A stretch of 7,888 bases of DNA from Candidatus Nitrosopumilus sp. (GTDB taxonomy: Archaea; Thermoproteota; Nitrososphaeria; Nitrososphaerales; Nitrosopumilaceae), in contig DAOWGL010000210.1 of NCBI GenBank assembly GCA_030637455.1, forward strand, positions 1 to 7,888, read 5' to 3'. The translations under genes and the position numbers were made by a program. Under the pieces are notes generated by a model that was not told the origin of the DNA, did no database searches, and saw only the letters and a list, made by a program, of their open reading frames with translations. Below, in pieces: positions 1 through 5,070 of this stretch; within the stretch, counting starts at the first letter, position 1; every line of letters starts with the position of its first letter.

Positions 1-83
1 CCGTCTGCCTTGTATTGCTACAATGACTCGCATGGCTTAGTATCAATCCGATAGCAGTCAGGTCCGGCAGGATCAACCGGATT
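1..83 (-). rRNA. 16S ribosomal RNA, 5' end (partial)
   Basis: Read on the minus strand, the segment begins TCCGGTTGATCCTGCCGGAC and continues through the conserved helices that include CTAAGCCATGCGAGTC and a GGCAGACGG block. This is the standard 5' end of archaeal small-subunit rRNA, and the wording is that of Nitrosopumilus-like thaumarchaea. Only about 83 nt are inside the window; the gene runs off the left edge. The exact mature 5' end is uncertain by a few bases. The RNA forms the 5' domain of the 30S subunit. The upstream side (84-158) is an AT-rich leader containing a 16-bp palindrome. Confidence 0.97.
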
Positions 84-112
84 CTGAATTATATTTTGTA
101 TTCTGATTATAG

Positions 113-128
113 AAGTACACTTGTACTT
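113..128. repeat. 16-bp palindrome just upstream of 16S rRNA
   Basis: AAGTACA, a 2-nt centre CT, then TGTACTT: perfect 7-bp arms, about 30 bp upstream of the mature 16S 5' end. It could be a regulator-binding site for the rRNA promoter, or part of a precursor-rRNA structure. An AT-rich stretch at about 129-140 (AAATTAAAG on the minus strand) could be the rRNA TATA box, which would place the palindrome between TATA box and transcription start. The symmetry is seen directly; the role is inferred. Confidence 0.5.
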
Positions 129-158
129 TAATTTGGAATTGACGGATGCACATAATCT

Positions 159-257
159 TCACATCTCAGATATTGATCTTTCAATCAAATCCTCATACTT
201 GTATGCGTAACTGGAGGCCCATGAATCACAAAGTGGCATCTTGCCATACTTCATCAC
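159..257 (-). CDS. Continuation of the small membrane protein in the +1 frame (or separate 32-aa ORF)
   Basis: From GTG 257 (ATG 254 follows directly) the minus strand reads VMKYGKMPLC, then DSWASSYAYKYEDLIERS and ISEM, before TGA at 159-161. The amino-acid and codon composition (Lys, Glu, Asp, Tyr and Trp with AAG/GAT/GAG codons) looks like a genuine soluble C-terminus. An in-frame TAG at 267-269 prevents extension upstream in this frame. The ORF at 226-456 overlaps it and ends inside it in another frame. Skipping one base at about 261 joins the two into one protein of about 98 aa reading ...RNAIGG-LVMKYGK.... It may be the 3' part of a broken or frameshifted gene, a sequencing error, or an independent micro-ORF. 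No function can be assigned. Confidence 0.4.
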   Translation of the reverse strand: MMKYGKMPLCDSWASSYAYKYEDLIERSISEM

Positions 258-456
258 GAGCGCCGCCTATTGCGTTACGTATGCAGAAGCCAACAAAGTC
301 AGAATCCATATAAACCATACGTGAAATTATGCCTGATCGGGCCAAAAAATTGTAAAAATTACACATTTTATTTTCAAGATGAACCCCCAAAGCCCCAATT
401 ATGATTAAAATCATCAGGATCAAAGATATTTTGATACTTAAAATGGTAGATCTCAT
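226..456 (-). CDS. Small membrane-anchored protein, probably 5' part of a frameshifted gene
   Basis: This is a 76-aa open frame starting at ATG 456. A single hydrophobic segment lies at residues 7-25 (SLILMILIIIGALGV core) after a short positive start, so it would act as an uncleaved membrane anchor or signal anchor. Residues 30-65 are polar to mixed with two Cys. The last 11 residues (ARDEVWQDATL) look less natural than the reading obtained by moving +1 at about position 261, where a further 33 codons read well down to a stop at 159. A TATA-like TTTATATTC (minus strand, 486-494) lies about 34 bp upstream of the ATG. The gene is divergent from the aminotransferase gene and sits between it and 16S rRNA. 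I do not recognise the family. The whole product would be about 98 aa if the frame were continuous. Confidence 0.45.
   Translation of the reverse strand: MRSTILSIKISLILMILIIIGALGVHLENKMCNFYNFLARSGIISRMVYMDSDFVGFCIRNAIGGARDEVWQDATL
437..444 (+). promoter_or_regulatory. TATA-like box of the aminotransferase gene
   Basis: CTTAAAAT is centred about 30 bp before the TTG start at 471, the spacing expected for a leaderless or near-leaderless archaeal transcript. No Shine-Dalgarno-like sequence precedes the start. Confidence 0.4.
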
Positions 457-470
457 TTTGAAAATTACTT

Positions 471-1745
471 TTGAGTTACATTACAGAATATAAAAAAAAG
501 ACAAAGAATTCTGCAAAAATATTTGCAAAGTCTTTGAAACTTCATGTAAATGGTGTTTCTCATAACATAAGATTTTATGAACCATATCCATTTGTTGTAA
601 AATCATCTTCAGGTAAAAACCTCATAGATGTTGATGACAACAAGTATACCGATTATTGGATGGGTCATTGGAGTTTGATTTTAGGTCATGGTAATAAAGA
701 TGTCAAGGATTCTTTGAAAAAACAAATTGAAAAAAGCTGGATGTATGGAACTGTAAATGAACAAACAATGAAACTTTCAGAATTAATATCTAAAGCAGTT
801 CCAGTAGCTGAAAAAATTCGCTATGTAACATCAGGTACAGAAGCTACAATGTATGCAGTGAGATTAGCAAGATCAGTTACTGGGAAAAAAATTATTGCAA
901 AAATTGATGGCGGATGGCACGGATACACTTCAGATTTATTGAAAAGTGTAAACTGGCCATTTACAGAATCAGAAAGTTCCGGAGTAGTAAATGAAGAAAA
1001 GATTGTATCTATCCCTTACAATGATTTAGAAGGTTCTATTAAAATTCTTAAAAAACATGCAAAAGATTTAGCAGGTGTAATCATTGAACCGGTTTTGGGA
1101 GGTGCAGGATGTATTCCAGCTACTACAGATTATCTTAAAGGTATTCAAGAATTTGTTCATAAAAATAAATCATTATTTATCCTAGATGAAATTGTTACAG
1201 GGTTTAGATTTAGATATGGATGCTTATACCCTACAATGAAACTAGACCCAGACATTGTTACTTTGGGGAAAATTGTCGGAGGAGGAATGGCAATAGGTGT
1301 AATGTGTGGTAAAAAAGAAATTATGGAATACGCAGATACTACAGGGAAGAAGAAATCAGAGCGGAGTTATGTAGGAGGAGGAACATTTTCTGCAAATCCA
1401 GCCTCAATGACATCAGGATATGCAACTCTATCTGTTTTAAAAAATAATAGTTCCCTATACTCAAAAATCAATGATTTAGGAGAATACGCCAGAAAGGAAC
1501 TAACCAAATCTTTTGACGGTAAAGTGATTGTTACCGGTAAAGGATCTTTGTTTATGACCCATTTTGTAAAAAATGGAATTTCAGAAATAACCAATGCCAC
1601 TCAAGCATCAATGTGTGATGTTACAGCTCTACACGACTATCATTTTAAAATGATAGCACATGATGGAATCTTCTTTTTGCCAGGAAAGTTAGGTGCAATA
1701 TCAAATTCACACACAAAAGAAGATATCAAAAAAATGATTAAATAA
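471..1745 (+). CDS. Class III PLP aminotransferase, glutamate-1-semialdehyde aminomutase-like
   Basis: The 424-aa product has the normal length and layout of the HemL/class III aminotransferase fold. Visible landmarks are the N-terminal substrate-side motif EPYPFVV (37-43), [14 protein letters not shown] (53-66), the phosphate-binding SGTEA (121-125), WHG (149-151), IIEPVLGG (204-211), DE at 239-240 that holds the PLP pyridine nitrogen, the Schiff-base lysine in TLGKIVGGG (K267), and GGTFSANP (303-310). True HemL converts glutamate-1-semialdehyde to 5-aminolevulinate for tetrapyrrole and cobalamin synthesis. Here the usual EPV-x-GNM segment reads EPVLGGAG and no hem genes are adjacent, so a paralogous aminotransferase or aminomutase with another substrate is possible. 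The TTG at 471 is the only plausible start: an in-frame TGA lies at 459-461 and the N-terminus aligns with the family. The gene is cytosolic, probably monocistronic, and converges on its minus-strand neighbour with a 6-nt gap. Confidence 0.85.
   Translation: MSYITEYKKKTKNSAKIFAKSLKLHVNGVSHNIRFYEPYPFVVKSSSGKNLIDVDDNKYTDYWMGHWSLILGHGNKDVKDSLKKQIEKSWMYGTVNEQTMKLSELISKAVPVAEKIRYVTSGTEATMYAVRLARSVTGKKIIAKIDGGWHGYTSDLLKSVNWPFTESESSGVVNEEKIVSIPYNDLEGSIKILKKHAKDLAGVIIEPVLGGAGCIPATTDYLKGIQEFVHKNKSLFILDEIVTGFRFRYGCLYPTMKLDPDIVTLGKIVGGGMAIGVMCGKKEIMEYADTTGKKKSERSYVGGGTFSANPASMTSGYATLSVLKNNSSLYSKINDLGEYARKELTKSFDGKVIVTGKGSLFMTHFVKNGISEITNATQASMCDVTALHDYHFKMIAHDGIFFLPGKLGAISNSHTKEDIKKMIK
486..494 (-). promoter_or_regulatory. 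TATA-like box for the small membrane-protein gene
   Basis: The minus strand reads TTTATATTC, about 34 bp before the ATG at 456. It lies inside the first codons of the divergent aminotransferase gene, so the two promoters overlap the opposite transcription units. Assignment rests on spacing and composition only. Confidence 0.3.
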
Positions 1746-1751
1746 TTATCG

Positions 1752-2105
1752 CTATTTTGAAACAGACTTGCTCCACAAAGTCAATTTGTTAAAAATATCA
1801 AGATAGTCTTCAGATTTTGTTGTGATGTGAACATGTGCTAACAGTTCTCCAAATTTGGCTTCCAGAATCATTGTATTTTCTTCTTTGAAAAATGGTATAG
1901 AGATGCCAATTTTCTGTAATGAATTAAATTCAAAATTTTCAATTTTTAAATAATTATTTCTAACTGTAATATGCTTTTTTTGAGAATTTTTGTTGATAGA
2001 TTCATCCAGTTGCTTTTTAGTTGAATCATTCCAAATAGGCGAGTCTTGAGGCCATCTATGAACATGAACTTTATCAGCAAAATATCTTAATTCAAAATCA
2101 GACAA
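1752..2105 (-). CDS. Uncharacterised protein (117 aa)
   Basis: I do not recognise a family. The product is small, soluble and mixed alpha/beta in appearance. It has no membrane segment and no cysteines. His residues cluster in KVHVHRW (12-18) and again in LLAHVHITT (88-96), and Trp residues flank the N- and C-terminal parts. The second half (KIGISIPFFKEENTMILEAK, 65-84) looks like beta strands. The start is TTG at 2105: an in-frame TGA lies 12 nt upstream, and the first internal Met is only at residue 79. It lies 36 nt downstream of the 54-aa gene on the same strand and is probably co-transcribed with it. Its stop is 6 nt from the stop of the convergent aminotransferase gene. It is likely a lineage-specific thaumarchaeal gene. 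Confidence 0.7.
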   Translation of the reverse strand: MSDFELRYFADKVHVHRWPQDSPIWNDSTKKQLDESINKNSQKKHITVRNNYLKIENFEFNSLQKIGISIPFFKEENTMILEAKFGELLAHVHITTKSEDYLDIFNKLTLWSKSVSK

Positions 2106-2141
2106 TATTCTAAATCATTATTGATAAAAATTAAGGGTATC

Positions 2142-2306
2142 TTACGCTAGAATTGTAACTGATTCCACTTGTTCAGGATCATTAAAGATGTCTTTATTCT
2201 TGTAGCAATACTCACACACCATCCATTGAGGAGTTCTAGTACTGCTTCTAGTACCATTGTAAGTAATCAAATACTTGTGGTCGTGTCGATCGTAACAATA
2301 GTCCAT
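2142..2306 (-). CDS. Small putative zinc-binding protein (54 aa)
   Basis: From ATG 2306 to TAA 2142 the minus strand encodes 54 aa beginning MDYCYDRHDHKYLITYNGT and ending ESVTILA. Candidate metal ligands are C4, H8 or H10, and a C31-x-x-C34 knuckle (VCEYCY), which together make a plausible single zinc ribbon. The middle (TYNGTRSSTRTPQWMVCEYC) looks constrained. The start is well supported: an in-frame TGA lies 9 nt upstream, and a TATA-like TTCTATAAGG (2331-2340) sits about 30 bp before the ATG, typical of a leaderless archaeal transcript. It probably forms a two-gene unit with the 117-aa gene downstream. Its function is unknown; nucleic-acid or protein binding is inferred from the zinc-ribbon look alone. 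Short length may leave it out of automatic annotation. Confidence 0.75.
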   Translation of the reverse strand: MDYCYDRHDHKYLITYNGTRSSTRTPQWMVCEYCYKNKDIFNDPEQVESVTILA

Positions 2307-2330
2307 TTCTAATCATACTAGATACAATTA

Positions 2331-2340
2331 CCTTATAGAA
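2331..2340 (-). promoter_or_regulatory. TATA-like box for the 54-aa zinc-binding gene
   Basis: The minus strand reads TTCTATAAGG, centred about 30 bp upstream of the ATG at 2306. The position is right for a transcription start at or a few bases before the start codon. Confidence 0.5.
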
Positions 2341-2397
2341 ATCTCGGAAAAAACTCAAAGTGTGAAGATCCAAATTGGCACATTTGTACAAATTTTG

Positions 2398-2417
2398 GAA
2401 AGTTAAGCCAAACTTTC
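2398..2417. repeat. Inverted repeat upstream of the TPR gene
   Basis: GAAAGTT, a 6-nt spacer (AAGCCA), then AACTTTC: perfect 7-bp arms ending 26 bp before the ATG at 2444. It could be an operator or a 5'-UTR hairpin of the TPR gene. It lies in the 137-bp divergent region between the 54-aa gene and the TPR gene. The symmetry is observed; the role is inferred. Confidence 0.4.
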
Positions 2418-2434
2418 ATTAGCAATATCATTTT

Positions 2435-2438
2435 GGAG
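2435..2438 (+). promoter_or_regulatory. Shine-Dalgarno-like GGAG for the TPR gene
   Basis: GGAG lies 5 nt before ATG 2444, matching the anti-SD of archaeal 16S rRNA. It supports this start and implies a leadered transcript, unlike most genes in the window. Confidence 0.5.
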
Positions 2439-2443
2439 AAATT

Positions 2444-3265
2444 ATGGGATTATTTAGATCTAAAGACAATACTGAGGATTTAATGTATAATGCAATGTCA
2501 TTGATGGAGAAAAATCAGCCAAAAGGAGCTATCTCACTGTTTAATAAAATACTAAAACAAGATTCCAAAAATACTTCAGCATTATTTAACAAAGGTCTAG
2601 CATTAAACCAGATAAAAAAATACAGTGACGCAATAACCTGTTTTGATATTTTACTAGAGATCAATCCAAAAGATTCTCAGGCATGGAATAATAGAGGGAT
2701 TGCAATGGCAGAAAACGGTAACATCCAAGCAGCTGCTGAATGTTATGACAAAGCAATAGAAGTAGACCCAAAAAATGCTGCATCGTATTTTAACAAAGGA
2801 GTGTTACTTGATAAATTACAAGAAAGAGAGGAAGCATTACAAGTTTTAGATAAAGCAATATCAATAGAACCAAGAAAACCAAATGCATTGTTTTACAAAG
2901 GAATCATCCTAGGCAAAATGAAAAAACACGAAGAAGCATTGAATTGTTTTAATTCAGTGCATAAGAATAACCCCAGCCATATGGATGCATTTTTTCATAA
3001 AGGTATCGAACTAGCAGAATTAGAAAAGCATGTAAAGGCAATTGAAATTTTTGATAAAATACTATCGAAACATAAAGATAATGTGAATATTATCTATGCA
3101 AAGTCAAGAAGTAAAGCAGCTTTAGGAGAGTACCCTCAAGCATTAGAATTGCTAAAACAATCAATTTCTAAAAATCCAAAAACCATTAGAAATTGGGCAA
3201 AAGAAGAACCAGTATTCACAAAATTACATTCCAATGATCAATTTAGAAAATTGGTTAAACTATAA
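2444..3265 (+). CDS. Tetratricopeptide-repeat (TPR) protein
   Basis: The 273-aa soluble protein consists almost wholly of seven 34-residue TPR units at about residues 12-43, 44-77, 78-111, 112-145, 146-179, 180-213 and 214-247. The TPR signature is clear in units such as AWNNRGIAMAENGNIQAAAE followed by CYDKAIEVDPKN, and SYFNKGVLLDKLQEREEALQ followed by VLDKAISIEPRK, with the conserved Gly, Ala and Pro positions. The last 26 residues (WAKEEPVFTKL...FRKLVKL) are a cap commonly seen at the end of archaeal and bacterial TPR proteins. TPR arrays form a superhelical scaffold for binding partner proteins; the partner is not indicated here. No signal peptide or membrane segment is present. The ATG is preceded by GGAG at 5 nt spacing. 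It is a single-gene unit followed by a T6 tract. Confidence 0.93.
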   Translation: MGLFRSKDNTEDLMYNAMSLMEKNQPKGAISLFNKILKQDSKNTSALFNKGLALNQIKKYSDAITCFDILLEINPKDSQAWNNRGIAMAENGNIQAAAECYDKAIEVDPKNAASYFNKGVLLDKLQEREEALQVLDKAISIEPRKPNALFYKGIILGKMKKHEEALNCFNSVHKNNPSHMDAFFHKGIELAELEKHVKAIEIFDKILSKHKDNVNIIYAKSRSKAALGEYPQALELLKQSISKNPKTIRNWAKEEPVFTKLHSNDQFRKLVKL

Positions 3266-3300
3266 CACAGTAAATTTAACCTCATAAAGAATAAAATTAG

Positions 3301-3306
3301 TTTTTT
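3301..3306 (+). terminator. T-tract terminator after the TPR gene
   Basis: Six consecutive T lie 36 nt after the TPR stop codon, within an AT-rich stretch and without a stable hairpin. Oligo-T is the usual intrinsic termination signal in archaea. Confidence 0.4.
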
Positions 3307-3313
3307 ATAAATT

Positions 3314-3421
3314 TCATGGAAAAGCACCTTGATAATATTTGATTGTAATGTACACACCGATTATGATTAACAATCCCATACTTGCAACCATTGTCTTTCT
3401 CTCATTCCAGGGTATACGCAT
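3314..3421 (-). CDS. Small single-pass membrane protein (35 aa)
   Basis: From ATG 3421 to TGA 3314 the minus strand encodes 35 aa starting MRIPWNERKT. A hydrophobic stretch follows (MVASMGLLIIIGVYITI, residues 11-27) and then a short tail KYYQGAFP. The charged N-terminus and one transmembrane helix are typical of archaeal membrane micro-proteins. AT-rich TATA-like sequence (about 3440-3450, CTTAAG or CATAATTC on the minus strand) lies at leaderless spacing. It is too short for most gene callers and I do not recognise a family. Chance occurrence cannot be excluded for a 36-codon frame, but the hydrophobic pattern and codon use favour a real gene. Confidence 0.5.
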   Translation of the reverse strand: MRIPWNERKTMVASMGLLIIIGVYITIKYYQGAFP

Positions 3422-3639
3422 GAATAATTTGTAAGAATTATGAACTTAAGCGTATTGGAGTTGTTTATTGGGAAATTATTATTCTAAATTTCTTTATTTT
3501 TAGATGTGGACTTGACGGGTCTTCGATTCCCATCTAGCCCACGAAGAACAATGTTTCTAAAGGGATAAAAATCATTTGAGAAGTTTAGAATCTTAATCGA
3601 TGTGAATTCTAGACACCATTGAACTCTAAAAAGAGTAAT
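3422..3639. other. Gene-poor intergenic region
   Basis: Apart from the 35-aa ORF to its left (and its upstream sequence), this stretch holds no convincing coding frame on either strand. Its only recognisable element is the tRNA-3'-end-like segment at 3514-3541. A small ACTC/GAGT hairpin with a TAAAAA loop (3623-3636) lies just after the stop of the minus-strand regulator. It supplies a T5 tract on that strand that may end its transcript. Confidence 0.5.
3514..3541 (+). other. Isolated tRNA 3'-end-like segment (T-arm plus acceptor), possible att relic
   Basis: TTCGATTCCCATCTAGCCCA (3522-3541) has exactly the form of the 3' end of an archaeal tRNA gene: T-loop TTCGATT, T-stem 3' side CCCAT, acceptor 3' side CTAGCCC and discriminator A. 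The 5' side of the T-stem is ACGGG (3515-3519), one mismatch from ideal and separated from the loop by two extra bases, TC. A matching acceptor 5' strand (GGGCTAG), a D-arm A-box and an anticodon arm are not found upstream or downstream. It is therefore not a complete gene. A relic left by recombination into a tRNA 3' end is most likely. A tRNA pseudogene or the 3' half of a split tRNA is less likely. Confidence 0.5.
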
Positions 3640-4251
3640 TTATTCACCGTAAACAGTATGAAGTACAGTGCTATTTACAAGAACTTCAGGTGTAAATTGA
3701 ACATGAACTGTCACTTTATTGTTAAAATCAATATTCACATTATCAAATAATGATTTGTATCTTTCAATCACCCTATTATTAGATGTCAAATCAGATCCTG
3801 CTTTAATTAATAATCCATCTTCAATCAAAGAATTAATTTTTCTATATCCAGAGGTTGTAGGAATATCTAATTTTTCTAAAATTTCAGAGATGGTCCAAGG
3901 TTCACCAATCGAAGCATTTAGAATTTTTGACATTTCATCATCACTGAATGCTTTTAGTATGGATTTACTAATTTTAGGATCGGAGATTGTAAATCTTTTT
4001 TCAGATTTGTCTTGTTTTGATTTCATACAGCAAACACCATCCAAGAATTTCTTTTCCAGACCAGATGCACCTGCACCAAAAAATTCTCTCAAAACAGAAT
4101 CTAATTTTTGAAATTCTTTTATTGATTCAGTAATTGAAATACCGTATTTTTCAAATAAACGATTTTGTATACTATGAAAGGTAGTTTCACCAAGATTATC
4201 ACGAATCATCTTTTCAAGAGATGCTGCAAAAAAAGTGTCAATTCCAGTCAA
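3640..4251 (-). CDS. Winged-helix transcriptional regulator with thaumarchaeal N-terminal domain
   Basis: This is a 203-aa cytosolic protein. Residues 8-75 form a helical module (LEKMIRDNLGETTFHSIQNR, LFEKYGISITESI, FQKLDSVLREFFGAGASGLEK). It resembles the small N-terminal domain common on thaumarchaeal signalling proteins, described as NitrOD5-like; that name is from memory. Residues 95-152 are an ArsR-like winged helix, with MSKILNASIGEPWTISEILEK, the recognition helix PTTSGYRKINSLIEDG and a LLIKAG wing. A beta-rich tail (160-190, with NNKVTVHVQF) may be an effector or dimer part. The start is TTG at 4251, with an in-frame TAG 12 nt upstream and a TATA-like TTAATATG (4274-4281) at leaderless spacing. 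It lies 56 nt downstream of the response regulator on the same strand but with its own promoter, so joint function is likely but not proven. Confidence 0.8.
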   Translation of the reverse strand: MTGIDTFFAASLEKMIRDNLGETTFHSIQNRLFEKYGISITESIKEFQKLDSVLREFFGAGASGLEKKFLDGVCCMKSKQDKSEKRFTISDPKISKSILKAFSDDEMSKILNASIGEPWTISEILEKLDIPTTSGYRKINSLIEDGLLIKAGSDLTSNNRVIERYKSLFDNVNIDFNNKVTVHVQFTPEVLVNSTVLHTVYGE

Positions 4252-4273
4252 TATTTTAATTTCCTAATACTTT

Positions 4274-4281
4274 CATATTAA
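4274..4281 (-). promoter_or_regulatory. TATA-like box of the winged-helix regulator
   Basis: The minus strand reads TTAATATG, centred about 27 bp before the TTG at 4251, in the 56-nt gap after the response-regulator gene. It supports independent, leaderless transcription and the TTG start. Confidence 0.45.
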
Positions 4282-4307
4282 TTTTCAATGGAATTGAAGA
4301 TAGATGA

Positions 4308-4916
4308 TCAGTCATGAGGTGTAATCTCCGATAATTTGCGAATGTGGCTAACATTACTTTCTGTTGCCAGATTCAAGGCATTTTGCATTTCATTGTAAAA
4401 TAATTTGGTGCTTTTTTGAGTAGGAGCGATATTACATTCTTCTATTATGGGCAATAGTTTAAAATTTCTATATTGCTGATAGTTTACTGTGCAAGTGTAA
4501 AGATGGGTATCTTCTTTGAATTTGTATTGAATTTCAAAAGACTCAGGTAATTCATTTTCTTGTAAGAGAATATCAGTAATTGTTTGTTTGATTTGATGTA
4601 CATCAAATGGTTTGTAAATTATAGGAATGTTCAATAAATTAAGAAAAGGGGAATTACGTACATTCAGATCCCCAGTAATTATAATAAATTTAGCCTTTGA
4701 ATCTACATCTTTAATATTTTCAACAGCATAGTATCCATCATATCGTGGCATTTGTAAATCAGACAAAACTAAATTAGGTTTGTGTTGCTTATACAACTCT
4801 ACAGCATCTTTACCATCATTACCAGTTGCAAGAATGTCTACGCCTATCACATGTAATAATTCTGAAAATACATCCACTATATCCTGATCATCATCTATCA
4901 GTATACAGTTAACCAA
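4308..4916 (-). CDS. Response regulator (REC domain) with uncharacterised C-terminal output
   Basis: Residues 1-118 are a complete CheY-like receiver: acidic triad D8-D9-D10, phospho-acceptor D53 in LVLSDLQMP, switch T81 in IIITGD, and K102 in IIYKPFD. All catalytic residues are present, so it should accept phosphate from a histidine kinase. Residues 120-202 form a short output region (FEIQYKFKEDTHLYTCTVNY, then QQYRNFKLLPIIEE and an alpha-helical end). It has no HTH or enzymatic signature that I recognise; thaumarchaeal response regulators often carry such lineage-specific output domains. The start is TTG 4916: an in-frame TGA lies 12 nt upstream and a GAGGT Shine-Dalgarno-like sequence at 4927-4931 sits about 10 nt before it. 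No kinase is in the window, and the winged-helix regulator follows downstream. Confidence 0.9.
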   Translation of the reverse strand: MVNCILIDDDQDIVDVFSELLHVIGVDILATGNDGKDAVELYKQHKPNLVLSDLQMPRYDGYYAVENIKDVDSKAKFIIITGDLNVRNSPFLNLLNIPIIYKPFDVHQIKQTITDILLQENELPESFEIQYKFKEDTHLYTCTVNYQQYRNFKLLPIIEECNIAPTQKSTKLFYNEMQNALNLATESNVSHIRKLSEITPHD

Positions 4917-4926
4917 GTAACAAGGA

Positions 4927-4931
4927 CCTCA
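4927..4931 (-). promoter_or_regulatory. Shine-Dalgarno-like GAGGT before the response regulator
   Basis: The minus strand reads GAGGT, ending 10 nt before the TTG at 4916. It complements the archaeal anti-SD and supports the non-ATG start. The leader implies a promoter further upstream, probably the TATAAAATATG-like stretch at about 4966-4976. Confidence 0.4.
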
Positions 4932-4994
4932 AATTTATAATCATATTTTATTCTAATGTGTTATTCATATTTTATATTATTATCTTATTTTATT

Positions 4995-5014
4995 AATTCC
5001 CAAACATGGGAATT
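4995..5014. repeat. Perfect inverted repeat between the response regulator and the 234-aa gene
   Basis: AATTCCCA, 4-nt loop AACA, then TGGGAATT: perfect 8-bp arms. It lies 57-76 bp after the stop of the 234-aa gene and about 80-100 bp before the response-regulator start, just upstream of that gene's likely TATA region. It could be a transcription-end hairpin for the former or an operator for the latter. No clean T-tract follows on the minus strand, which slightly favours an operator. Confidence 0.5.
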
Positions 5015-5070
5015 TCTTCAGGCACAAACTTGTTTCATAAATCAATAATAATTAAAAAACAATGAATAGA

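Noticed and set aside
1367..1600. Minus-strand 77-aa open frame within the aminotransferase gene
   Set aside because: Lies wholly antisense to conserved codons around the GGTFSANP motif; composition and context show a shadow frame.
3266..3639. Complete or intron-containing tRNA gene around the T-arm-like segment
   Set aside because: No GGGCTAG acceptor strand, D-arm box or anticodon arm is present on either side within the gap, so only a 3' fragment can be claimed.
3719..4111. Plus-strand 130-aa open frame
   Set aside because: Antisense to the winged-helix regulator, whose motifs are clear; no independent start signals or recognisable domain.
4836..4856. C/D-box sRNA-like GATGATGA and CTGA pieces on the minus strand
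   Set aside because: They fall within the acidic-triad codons (Asp repeats) of the response regulator, and the box spacing is wrong for a guide RNA.
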